NCBI GenBank assembly: GCA_964646785.1
Contig: CAZYGU010000003.1
Span: 1 to 42,543 of the forward strand
Source: JBGTNQ01 sp964646785
GTDB taxonomy: Bacteria; Patescibacteriota; Minisyncoccia; Phycocordibacterales; Zambryskibacteraceae
Reading direction: 5' to 3'
Length of the DNA: 42,543 bases
Under the pieces are notes generated by a model, which saw only the letters and a program-made list of their open reading frames with translations, was not told where the DNA came from and ran no database searches. This document shows, piece by piece, positions 25,370 to 32,216 of the stretch (positions are counted from its first letter, which is position 1; every line of letters starts with the position of its first letter). The position numbers and the translations under genes are program-made.

Positions 25370-26770
25370 ATGACAATGGCAACACAAGAAGAAATGAAGG
25401 AATTATTGACGAGAGGGGTCGCAGAACTTGTTGATCCAGATGGGAGTTTTCAAAAAAAACTTCTCAATAATCCCGGGAAGGTTGTTATTAAGCTTGGAGT
25501 TGATCCAACTCGTCCAGATATTCACCTTGGACACGCAGTTATTTTAAGAAAACTACGAAAATTTCAAGATCTTGGATGTAAGGTTATTTTTCTTATTGGA
25601 GATTACACAGCACAAATTGGAGACCCGACTGGAAAAAGTAAGGTTCGTCCAGAAATTGAGCAGGCTGAAGTTGAAAAAAACGCAAAAACATATATTGAGC
25701 AAGTAGGAAAAATTTTAAATGTTGATCCGAAGGTGTTTGCTTGGATACGGAATTCTGATTGGTTTTATGGACCAACTGACCTTTCTCCTGATCCAGGGAT
25801 AAAATCTATTGATCTTGATATCAAACGCCCAGATGGTGAATCAACAAAAATTAATCTTAAGCCAGATTCATTTCTCGGGAAGTCTATTTATTATGAAAAT
25901 ACTCGAATGCAAAGAACACATTTTCATAATTCCCAGATCGTTTCTGTAACACTTCGAGGTCTCCTTTGGACAATGAAACACATTACACACGCTCGACTTA
26001 TCGAACGGGCAATGTTTCAAGATAGAATAAAAAAGGGGGAAGAGTTGTATATGCATGAGATGTTGTACCCTGTACTTCAGGGGGTTGATTCGTTTGCTCT
26101 GGCATCCATTTTTGGAAGTTGTGATTTGGAAGTAGGGGGAACCGATCAAACATTTAATATGCTTATTGGCCGAGATGTTATGAAGGCAAACGGAAAAGAA
26201 CCACAAGCCGTCATTTCCTTTGATGTTCTTGAGGGTCTTGATGGCAAGGAAAAGATGTCAAAAAGTCTCGATAATTACATTGCGATCAACGACGAACCGA
26301 ACGATATGTATGGAAAGGTTATGTCGGTACCTGACTCACTTATTACAAAATACTTTACATTGTGTACATATACACCTCTTTCTGTTATTGAAGAAATGGA
26401 CTCTGATTTGAAACAACAAAAAGGAAACCCTCGTGATTTAAAAATGAGACTCGCAAAGGAAATTGTCGAGATGTATCACGGTCGAGAAAAGGCTTTATCT
26501 GCAGAACAAACGTTTGTACATACATTTAGTAAGGGAGGAATTCCTGAGGGTGTTCCAGAAGTTTCTGTTAAGGAAGGAGGATTACTTGTTGACGTACTTC
26601 TTGATCAACATATTGTTCCATCAAAAACTGAATTTCGAAGGCTAGTTGATTCACGTGCAATTGAACATATGGAATCAAAAAAAGGTATTGATTCATACGA
26701 TGAAACGATTCAGAAAACAGGAACATATCGTATTGGAAAGAAGAGGTTCATAAAAGTTATTGTTGGGTAA
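25370..26770 (+). CDS. tyrS: Tyrosyl-tRNA synthetase
   Basis: Class I synthetase that charges tRNA-Tyr. The 466 residues show the HIGH-type motif HLGH near residue 52, the tyrosine-site motifs GDYTAQIGDPTGKS and GGTDQTFNMLIGRD near 258, and KMSKS near 294. A C-terminal S4 RNA-binding domain (about 400-466) carries the VDSRAIE element. About 60 residues between the two halves (DPGIKSIDLDIK...) are longer than in compact TyrRS. TAGATT lies 9 bases before the ATG, so transcription may start at the gene. An in-frame ATG two codons later is an alternative start. It is followed by a bidirectional terminator. Confidence 0.96.
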   Translation: MTMATQEEMKELLTRGVAELVDPDGSFQKKLLNNPGKVVIKLGVDPTRPDIHLGHAVILRKLRKFQDLGCKVIFLIGDYTAQIGDPTGKSKVRPEIEQAEVEKNAKTYIEQVGKILNVDPKVFAWIRNSDWFYGPTDLSPDPGIKSIDLDIKRPDGESTKINLKPDSFLGKSIYYENTRMQRTHFHNSQIVSVTLRGLLWTMKHITHARLIERAMFQDRIKKGEELYMHEMLYPVLQGVDSFALASIFGSCDLEVGGTDQTFNMLIGRDVMKANGKEPQAVISFDVLEGLDGKEKMSKSLDNYIAINDEPNDMYGKVMSVPDSLITKYFTLCTYTPLSVIEEMDSDLKQQKGNPRDLKMRLAKEIVEMYHGREKALSAEQTFVHTFSKGGIPEGVPEVSVKEGGLLVDVLLDQHIVPSKTEFRRLVDSRAIEHMESKKGIDSYDETIQKTGTYRIGKKRFIKVIVG

Positions 26771-26806
26771 ACAAAAAACCGCCAGATGTGGCGGTTTTTT
26801 GTTTAC
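26767..26806. terminator. Bidirectional terminator between tyrS and the small acidic gene
   Basis: Left arm GTAAACAAAAAACCGCCA, loop GATG, right arm TGGCGGTTTTTTGTTTAC: an 18-bp perfect stem with T runs in both orientations. It overlaps the tyrS stop codon on one side and the acidic gene's stop codon on the other. Confidence 0.92.
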
Positions 26807-26973
26807 ATATCTGAGATGTCTTCGTCGTCAGTATCTACAATCTCATCATCATCTAAGTCAATCTCTTCATCAAGATCAAGGTCATCTCCTAGTGCTTTCG
26901 GCTTCTTGCCAACAAGAAGATCGTCGTCTTCCATAGGATCTAATGGATCAAGGATTTGGTCATCGTCTGACAT
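26803..26973 (-). CDS. Small highly acidic protein
   Basis: The 56 residues are about half Asp/Glu (ends DDEDISDM), with only four Lys/Arg around VGKKPKAL. It is short, so it is easy to miss. A Ser/Arg-rich reading on the opposite strand is its antisense shadow. Its size, extreme charge and terminator placement support a real gene. It may act as a chaperone-like or nucleic-acid-mimic protein, but nothing in the sequence settles that. Confidence 0.7.
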   Translation of the reverse strand: MSDDDQILDPLDPMEDDDLLVGKKPKALGDDLDLDEEIDLDDDEIVDTDDEDISDM

Positions 26974-27000
26974 ATACGTGGCGAATTAGTTAGTTATTAA

Positions 27001-27034
27001 CGCCCTTTTTAGGGCTCATCCTTTTAGGATTTTA
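27001..27034. other. Two small tandem hairpins between ruvC and the acidic gene
   Basis: GCCCT-TTTT-AGGGC and ATCC-TTTT-AGGAT follow each other. On the plus strand the second is trailed by TTTTATATTTG. They may mark transcript ends, but a clear U-run for the minus-strand operon is lacking. Confidence 0.4.
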
Positions 27035-27093
27035 TATTTGTATCAAATCTCACTTTCTTTGCAAGGGGGAACACTGGTTACTGTGGAAAACTA

Positions 27094-27606
27094 TTATCCT
27101 CGGTAGCTCGCTAAACATGTGAGGGCGATTGCTATTGCATCATATTCATCATCAAGCATCTTAACTTTTGAAATCTTGATTAATAGCGGGATCATACGAA
27201 TCATTTGTTTTTTATCCGCTCTCCCATGTCCTGCTGTAGACACTTTTATCTGAAGGGGAGAGTACTCGCAGACTATGAGATTTTGTGTTGATCCTGCGGC
27301 AAGTATCACTCCTCGTGCCTCAGCGACATACATTGCTGTTCTTTGGTTGTTTTCAAAAAATAATGTTTCTGTTGCAAGAATCGTTGGTTTGTATTTCTTG
27401 ATAATTTCATTAAGTGCGCGAGAGATAACTGCCAACCTCTCTGGATGAGAAAGTTTTTTGTCTGTTCGAATACAGTCGGAGTATACGAGTATTTCTTTTC
27501 CGCTAATGTTTTTTTCTACCACTGCGACTCCAAGTCGTTCATACCCCGGATCAACTCCAAGTACCCGTACAGAGTTCGATTTAGGTTTTATGTTGTTAGT
27601 AATCAT
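27094..27606 (-). CDS. ruvC: Holliday junction resolvase RuvC
   Basis: Cuts Holliday junctions in the RuvABC resolvasome. The 170 residues have the RNase H-like fold motifs: D19 in VLGVDPG, E80 in ATETLFF, the HGRADKKQM element near 133 and the C-terminal DEYDAIAIAL carrying the last acidic ligands near 157. ruvC lies downstream of yebC on the same strand, in the yebC-ruvC order seen in many bacteria. ruvB is next in the block, while ruvA is 10 kb away. Confidence 0.94.
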   Translation of the reverse strand: MITNNIKPKSNSVRVLGVDPGYERLGVAVVEKNISGKEILVYSDCIRTDKKLSHPERLAVISRALNEIIKKYKPTILATETLFFENNQRTAMYVAEARGVILAAGSTQNLIVCEYSPLQIKVSTAGHGRADKKQMIRMIPLLIKISKVKMLDDEYDAIAIALTCLASYRG

Positions 27607-27653
27607 GAATTAATGAGAATGTTTCTCCACTTCCAACTAACAACCTTTCTTAA

Positions 27654-28181
27654 TTATTCTGCGTTCGTGAATACTTCCTGTACTTCGTCGTTTTCCTCAA
27701 GTTCATCAACAAGGTCAGAGAGTTTGTTTCCATCTTCTTCAGAAAGTTCCACGGTTGTTTTCGGCTCCCATCCACCAGTTATTTTTTCGAATGCCCAAGC
27801 AGCACTGCCAATACCTGCGAGAGAAAGATCATGTTTCGAAAGAATGTGTTTTATTTCTTGTGCCGCTTTATTTCTGTTGAGCGTGAGAGCTTCAATAATC
27901 ATTGCACATCCACCAGGTCCATATGCTTCGTAGGTGATGGGTTCCATAGAACCTTCAGCTTCATTTGCTTTTTTTACTGCACGCTCAATATTATCCTTTG
28001 GAACATTTGCTGCTTGCGCTTTCTCAATTGCGGTACGAAGACCAGGTGCTGTTACATCTCCATTTGCTTTTTTTGCCTCGACACTGATCATGCGTACCAT
28101 CTTTCCATAGATCTTACTTTTTTGACCATCAGTCTTTTCTTTCTGTCTTTTTATTTTTGACCACTTATTATGTCCGCTCAT
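27654..28181 (-). CDS. yebC: YebC/PmpR-family protein, shortened form
   Basis: YebC-type proteins act as transcriptional regulators or help translation through proline-rich stretches. The start MSGHNKWSKIKRQKEK and the VPKDNIERAVKKAN region match domain 1 and the first part of the family. The usual length is about 240; here 175. After AWAFEK near residue 129 the sequence goes directly to a segment like the family's last part (VELSEEDGNKLSDLVDELEE), so about 60 residues of the middle domain are absent. The frame is intact and the ends are normal, so it is a compact variant rather than a decayed gene. Compact YebC proteins are familiar in reduced genomes (recollection, not checked). Confidence 0.88.
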   Translation of the reverse strand: MSGHNKWSKIKRQKEKTDGQKSKIYGKMVRMISVEAKKANGDVTAPGLRTAIEKAQAANVPKDNIERAVKKANEAEGSMEPITYEAYGPGGCAMIIEALTLNRNKAAQEIKHILSKHDLSLAGIGSAAWAFEKITGGWEPKTTVELSEEDGNKLSDLVDELEENDEVQEVFTNAE

Positions 28182-28236
28182 ACCGTAGGAATTAATTTTT
28201 AATATATAGCGCTAGCTTAAATGATTTGAGTGTATT

Positions 28237-29259
28237 TTACAAAAGGGTGTCCTGAAGATTTTCGGGTGGCGTTATTCCGATATGGTTATATCCACGACTT
28301 GTAAGGGTTCTTCCTCTTGGGGTTCGTTCGAGAAATCCAATTTGAATAAGATAAGGTTCATTGAATTCTTCAATAGTTCCTTCTTCTTCAGAAAGAGCAG
28401 CCCCAAGTGTATTCAGTCCGACTGGACCACCTGAAAACTTAACAGCTATTGCATCAAGAAGTGCTCTATCGGAAGGAGAAAGTCCTTCAGAATCAATTCC
28501 TAGTAAGTTAAGTGCTCCTTCAACAGTTTTTTTATTTAATGAAGTTTTGTGAACTTGCGCAAAATCACGCACTCTCTTGAGAAGGTAGTTTGCTGTGCGG
28601 GGTGTGAAGCGACTTCTTTTTGCAATTTCTGACGTTGCTTCGTTGTCTATTTCAACACCAAGAATAGACGCAGAACGATTAAGAATCCTTTCTATTTCTT
28701 CTTTGCTATAAAATTCTAAACGAAACACTCCACCAGAAAAACGAGAACGAAGAGGAGATGATACCATGCCGATTTTTGTTGTTGCAGCAAGCAAGGTAAA
28801 AGAGGGGAGTTCAAGTTGGATAGTTCTTGCAGAAGGCCCTTTCCCAATGATAATATCGAGCACCCCCGATTCCATTGCTGGGTATAGTACCTCTTCAATG
28901 CTTTTATTGAGACGATGTATTTCATCGATAAAAAGGATGTCTCCTGCTGAAAGATTGGTGAGAATAGACGCAAGGTCTCCAACTTTTTCAATCGCTGGAC
29001 CAGAAGTGACTTTCATTTGTGCACCTGTTTCTTTTGCGATGAGATGAGCAAGGGTTGTTTTTCCTAAACCAGGAGGTCCATAAAAAAGGACATGTTCTGG
29101 GGGGTGTTTCCGCTCCTGTGCTGCTTGAAGAAGAATTCTGAGGTTATCTTTGATGTTTGTTTGGCCAATATACTCGTCCCATAGTGATGGACGAAGTGTT
29201 TGATCAAGAAATCCTGAGTCGAAGTCTTCTTTTTTTGGAGAGGGTGTCTTACTTGACAT
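28237..29259 (-). CDS. ruvB: Holliday junction branch migration helicase RuvB
   Basis: Hexameric AAA+ motor that drives branch migration with RuvA. The 340 residues show the RuvB opening LRPSLWDEYIGQ, Walker A GPPGLGKTT near 65, Walker B LFIDEIHR near 113, sensor 1 LAATTKIG near 158 and the C-terminal winged helix (GGPVGLNTLGAAL, then FLERTPRGR). The start ATG follows a 430-bp leader/intergenic segment with strong RNA folds, so regulation through that segment is possible. Confidence 0.96.
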   Translation of the reverse strand: MSSKTPSPKKEDFDSGFLDQTLRPSLWDEYIGQTNIKDNLRILLQAAQERKHPPEHVLFYGPPGLGKTTLAHLIAKETGAQMKVTSGPAIEKVGDLASILTNLSAGDILFIDEIHRLNKSIEEVLYPAMESGVLDIIIGKGPSARTIQLELPSFTLLAATTKIGMVSSPLRSRFSGGVFRLEFYSKEEIERILNRSASILGVEIDNEATSEIAKRSRFTPRTANYLLKRVRDFAQVHKTSLNKKTVEGALNLLGIDSEGLSPSDRALLDAIAVKFSGGPVGLNTLGAALSEEEGTIEEFNEPYLIQIGFLERTPRGRTLTSRGYNHIGITPPENLQDTLL

Positions 29260-29338
29260 AAAAAGATTTGTGTGCTAAACTCTCGCTGTCACTGAATACA
29301 GGAATAGTATACCTCTTTTCAGCTGTTTCTTTGGAATC

Positions 29339-29495
29339 CAAAATATAAATCTCTAAGCAACGAGACCCCCAGGTCTATCAAGCGCTTCTTCGAGGACACT
29401 CTGGACGGACTCGTTCCGTTCTGGGGTTATCCTGAGAGAATCGCGGGACTTTTAGTACGATTATTGAAAGTGTTGCTTAGAGATTTATGCTTTTG
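29339..29495. ncRNA. Structured non-coding RNA candidate with 6S-like architecture
   Basis: A perfect 17-bp closing helix pairs 29345-29361 with 29472-29488, extended by CAAAA/TTTTG after a bulge. Inside it, AGACC-CCCA-GGTCT (29363-29376) hangs on the 5' side and ACTTT...AAAGT (29448-29471) on the 3' side. Between them an apical rod runs through 29382-29384/29442-29444, TTCTT/GAGAA, AGGA/TCCT and a terminal GGACGGA/TCCGTTC hairpin. Closing helix, open centre with small hairpins and long apical arm match the general shape of 6S RNA, but no diagnostic sequence lets me confirm the family, and the strand is not settled. It could also be a leader of ruvB on the minus strand. Confidence 0.55.
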
Positions 29496-29503
29496 ATTCC
29501 TTC

Positions 29504-29541
29504 ACACACACTCTTGAGATAAAAATCTCAAGAGTGTGTGT
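29504..29541. other. 17-bp hairpin with AAAA loop beside the ncRNA candidate
   Basis: ACACACACTCTTGAGAT and its exact complement flank AAAA. There is no U-run on either side, so it is not a typical intrinsic terminator. It lies between the folded RNA and the minus-strand promoter near 29597. Confidence 0.6.
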
Positions 29542-29596
29542 TCGTATAAATCTCCTCTCTTCATTATTCATAAATACACACATCTTTCCAGCAAAA

Positions 29597-29602
29597 ATTA
29601 TA
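29597..29602 (-). promoter_or_regulatory. TATAAT -10 on the minus strand upstream of the folded segment
   Basis: GGTATATAAT reads on the minus strand (TATAAT at 29602-29597). No standard -35 fits 17 bases upstream. A transcript from here would begin near 29590, run through the hairpin and the folded RNA and reach ruvB at 29259. The remaining 29603-29693, up to the pilB stop, shows nothing further. Confidence 0.45.
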
Positions 29603-29693
29603 TACCGAATACAAAAAAGTACGCTTGTAAAGCAAATAGAGACATTACATAAAAATTATGTTTCAAATTAAATGTAATGCTCCGAGTTTTTAC

Positions 29694-31373
29694 TTATGAT
29701 TCGTCCTCTAGTTCAATAACACGAGCTAATTCTGTAAATGAAGTGAGACCTTTAAAGATCTTTATAATGCCATCCTGCTTCATATTAAGGATATTTTGAG
29801 GTATTGCTGCACTTCGTATTTCACGCTCACTGGGATTTTCTTGAACAATTTTTTCAATAGCTGCATCGGCAAGGACGGCTTCATAAATTCCAATTCTTCC
29901 TTTGTATCCGGTCATGTTACATTGATCACATCCTTTTGATTCCCATACTTTTTCCATTTGAATACCTTCAAGATATGTTTTATCAACAATCGCTGCCATA
30001 GCACGATCAGCAATTTCTTTTTCTTTTCCAGCAAGAGTAACTTCTTGTTTACAATGAGTACATAATGTTCGAACAAGTCGTTGCGCGATTGCAATATTAA
30101 TCGCTGAGGTAATTACTTTTGGGTTAACACCAAGATCAATCAAGCGGGGGAATGTACCAGCTGCGTTGTTAGTGTGAAGTGTTGAAAATACTAGGTGTCC
30201 GGTAAGGGCAGAGTTCACAGCGATCTCCGCGGTCTCAGTGTCTCGAATTGCTCCCACCATGATCACATCAGGATCTTGTCTAAGTGCTGAACGAAGACCT
30301 TCCAGGAAGGTATACCCTTTATCTGGGTCAGTTTGAGTTTGAACAATACCTGGTAAATGGTATTCGATAGGGTTTTCAATGGTAATAATTTTAATATCTG
30401 GAGAATGGATTTTCTTCATAAAGGCATACAAGGTGGTTGTTTTACCGCTTCCTGTTGGTCCTGTGGTGAGAATCATTCCCGTTGGTTTTGATATTTCATG
30501 GAGTAATACTGTAAGAAGTCGTGGGTGAATACCGAGATCTTCAAGTGGTACTGAGATTGAGTTTGGATTGAGTACACGAAGCACAATTGATTCATCGTAT
30601 GCGCCAGGGAGAAGGGAAGTTCGAATTTCAACTTCTCCAACTGGAACCTTAATTGAAAATCGTCCGTCCTGTGCACCGGTAAGGTTTAATTTAAGATTTG
30701 AGATAAGTTTTACACGTGAAAGAAGAAGTTTGTATGTTTCTCGATCAAATTCAAGAATGTCTGTGAGCACACCATCCATTCGGTATCGAAGTCGTACGTA
30801 CGCTTCTTCAGGCTCAAGGTGAATATCTGATGCTTTTGTCGCAAGGGCACCGGCAACAATAATTTCTAATATTTTTGAAATACGGTAACTCTTTTTTTGA
30901 GAAAGAATCATTTGGATTTTCTCTTTGATAGCTGCGACATTAGTAATCTCTTTCAAGAGATCAACGATTTCATCATTAGAAATATCAAGTGCACCTCCTT
31001 TTGTCTCAAATGAGTAAGAAAGTTCTTTGTAACGATCCCACACTTTCCTTAAGCTTTCATGAGATACCATGAATACTGTTGGAATATATCCAGCTGTTTT
31101 TAGATTTTCAATTGCTTGTTTCGTGTGCTCACTTTCAGGTGCAAGTACAGCAATATCAACTTTTTTGTCGATAATGTTAAATGCCGCAACTTCTGCTTTT
31201 CGAGCATCTTCCTCTCTAATAACACGAAGCGCATCAATATTGATCGGAACCACTGATAGGTCGAGATATCCAACACCATATTTTTGCGAAAGCATTTTCG
31301 CAAGCTCTTCTTCCTCGTGCTTTCTTAGGATTTCAAACTTTTTTAACTGACTATCTTCATTAAAATCTGTCAT
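29694..31373 (-). CDS. pilB: PilB/GspE-type pilus assembly ATPase with altered Walker B
   Basis: Secretion-type ATPase expected to drive type IV pilus extension. The 559 residues have an N-terminal MshEN-like domain (about 20-140), the 2D domain (KASDIHLEP near 185), Walker A GPTGSGKTT near 304, the Asp box, and Walker B with LRQDPDVIMVGAIRD near 365-378. The family has VGEIRD there; the codon GCA clearly gives Ala. A tetracysteine zinc site is present as CTHCK and CDQCN (about 446-495). Start ATG 31373 was preferred to 31400 because TGCTACAAT lies between the two. The catalytic residue change needs explanation (see findings). Confidence 0.9.
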   Translation of the reverse strand: MTDFNEDSQLKKFEILRKHEEEELAKMLSQKYGVGYLDLSVVPINIDALRVIREEDARKAEVAAFNIIDKKVDIAVLAPESEHTKQAIENLKTAGYIPTVFMVSHESLRKVWDRYKELSYSFETKGGALDISNDEIVDLLKEITNVAAIKEKIQMILSQKKSYRISKILEIIVAGALATKASDIHLEPEEAYVRLRYRMDGVLTDILEFDRETYKLLLSRVKLISNLKLNLTGAQDGRFSIKVPVGEVEIRTSLLPGAYDESIVLRVLNPNSISVPLEDLGIHPRLLTVLLHEISKPTGMILTTGPTGSGKTTTLYAFMKKIHSPDIKIITIENPIEYHLPGIVQTQTDPDKGYTFLEGLRSALRQDPDVIMVGAIRDTETAEIAVNSALTGHLVFSTLHTNNAAGTFPRLIDLGVNPKVITSAINIAIAQRLVRTLCTHCKQEVTLAGKEKEIADRAMAAIVDKTYLEGIQMEKVWESKGCDQCNMTGYKGRIGIYEAVLADAAIEKIVQENPSEREIRSAAIPQNILNMKQDGIIKIFKGLTSFTELARVIELEDES

Positions 31374-31378
31374 TATCT

Positions 31379-31391
31379 GGTTATTGTAGCA
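31379..31391 (-). promoter_or_regulatory. Extended -10 of pilB
   Basis: TGCTACAAT on the minus strand ends 9 bases before the ATG at 31373 and overlaps the codons of the longer possible reading frame. It belongs to the recurrent TGCTAnnAT series in this window. Confidence 0.55.
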
Positions 31392-31448
31392 TCGATACAC
31401 ACCTAAAGAGAAGGGAAAAGAAGCCTTAACAAAGCCTTATCTATATAG

Positions 31449-31478
31449 TTGACAAATGGATACTGATTGTGTTATAAT
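31449..31478 (+). promoter_or_regulatory. Perfect consensus sigma-70 promoter (TTGACA-18-TATAAT)
   Basis: TTGACA at 31449-31454 and TATAAT at 31473-31478, spaced by 18 bases and preceded by TGT (extended -10). It is the only promoter here with full -35 and -10 consensus, implying strong transcription toward the gap. The start point would be near 31485. Confidence 0.9.
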
Positions 31479-31505
31479 AGTACCAGAAGATACCTATACA
31501 CCCCT

Positions 31506-31523
31506 TATGTCCTGGAGGACATA
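31506..31523 (+). promoter_or_regulatory. Hairpin holding a Shine-Dalgarno site before a start codon
   Basis: TATGTCC-TGGA-GGACATA folds into a 7-bp stem (31506-31512 with 31517-31523) whose loop and right arm contain GGAGG (31514-31518). The ATG at 31523-31525 follows after 4 bases (ACAT). Pairing would mask the ribosome site. The coding sequence (ATGCG...) runs into the N gap. Confidence 0.6.
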
Positions 31524-31630
31524 TGCGNNNNNNNNNNNNNNNNNNNNNNNNNNNNNNNNNNNNNNNNNNNNNNNNNNNNNNNNNNNNNNNNNNNNNNNNN
31601 NNNNNNNNNNNNNNNNNNNNNNNNNNNTAA
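31523..31630 (+). CDS. Partial small gene interrupted by an assembly gap
   Basis: Only the first codon and two further bases (ATG CG) are known, preceded by GGAGG. 100 N follow, then TAA and 12 bases before a strong terminator. The TAA may or may not be its stop, because the true gap length is unknown. The combination of consensus promoter, masked Shine-Dalgarno site and GNRA terminator points to a short, abundant protein (a cold-shock-like or ribosomal-size product is possible, but nothing is visible). It could also be a strongly expressed RNA. Confidence 0.5.
   Translation: MXXXXXXXXXXXXXXXXXXXXXXXXXXXXXXXXXX
31528..31627. other. Assembly gap (100 N)
   Basis: Exactly 100 undetermined bases, the conventional placeholder for a gap of unknown length. 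Confidence 0.98.
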
Positions 31631-31641
31631 CAACGAGAGAG

Positions 31642-31675
31642 GGCGCACATCGCAAGATGTGCGCCTTTTCTTTTT
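31642..31675 (+). terminator. Strong rho-independent terminator with GCAA tetraloop
   Basis: GGCGCACATC-GCAA-GATGTGCGCC (10 bp) is followed by TTTTCTTTTT. It ends the gapped gene at 31523. The GNRA loop gives a very stable stem. From here to the tsaE promoter at 31752 no further feature is seen. Confidence 0.92.
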
Positions 31676-31751
31676 AAATATATAAAGATCCAGTTGAGTA
31701 TGGTTTTATTTTAGAGATGTGAAATTACTTTGAAAACAGTTCTATTCCGCA

Positions 31752-31757
31752 TACAAT
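31752..31757 (+). promoter_or_regulatory. TACAAT -10 of tsaE
   Basis: TACAAT (preceded by GCA) lies 6 bases before the ATG at 31764, so the transcript would start at or near the start codon. There is no Shine-Dalgarno site. Confidence 0.55.
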
Positions 31758-31763
31758 GATGGG

Positions 31764-32216
31764 ATGAAGAAAGCTCTTATTTCCAAAAGCCTAGAGGATA
31801 CAGCCGCTTTTGCAAAGGATGTACTTAAAAGTATTCAAAAGGGCCCTGAAGCTACTGTTTTGTGCTTGTCAGGGGATTTGGGATCAGGTAAGACAGCGTT
31901 CGCAAAAGAAGTTGGAGCGATTCTCGGTATTCCAAAGGATACAATTACCAGTCCAACCTTTGTGATTGAAAAAATCTATCAACTAACGACTGGCAATAAA
32001 AACCAACCCTTTACTCATTTGATTCATATTGATGCTTACCGTTTAGAAAATGAGCGTGAACTGGAAACACTTGGTTGGAAAGAGATTGCTACAGATCCAA
32101 AAAACCTTATTCTCATTGAATGGCCAGAGATGGTCCCAAGTATTATTCCTCAAGATGCAAAGCATATTACGTTCGAATTTATAAACGAGACAACTCGTGA
32201 AATAACAATTGTATGA
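31764..32216 (+). CDS. tsaE: tRNA threonylcarbamoyladenosine biosynthesis ATPase TsaE
   Basis: ATPase partner of TsaB/TsaD in making t6A at position 37 of ANN-decoding tRNAs. The 150 residues include Walker A GDLGSGKTA near 37, the SPTF motif near 66, HIDAYRL near 92 and ILIEWPE near 118, all typical. The stop codon overlaps the polA start (ATGA), so they are translationally coupled. A tsaB or tsaD gene is not in this window. Confidence 0.95.
   Translation: MKKALISKSLEDTAAFAKDVLKSIQKGPEATVLCLSGDLGSGKTAFAKEVGAILGIPKDTITSPTFVIEKIYQLTTGNKNQPFTHLIHIDAYRLENERELETLGWKEIATDPKNLILIEWPEMVPSIIPQDAKHITFEFINETTREITIV

Noticed and set aside
26786..26989. Ser-rich frame on the plus strand after tyrS
   Set aside because: It is the antisense of the small acidic gene and overlaps the terminator. 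The acidic reading has the better start and stop context.
27654..28181. yebC as a decaying pseudogene
   Set aside because: The frame is open, both ends match the family and the upstream and downstream spacing is normal. The shortening is a clean internal deletion.
29339..29495. tmRNA, SRP RNA or RNase P RNA as identity for the folded segment
   Set aside because: The conserved sequence elements of those RNAs (for example the SRP GGAA-loop domain or the RNase P P4 motif) are not visible. Only the 6S-like shape remains.
31441..31685. Frames reading through the N gap
   Set aside because: The translated X runs are not sequence. Only the ATG at 31523 has contextual support.
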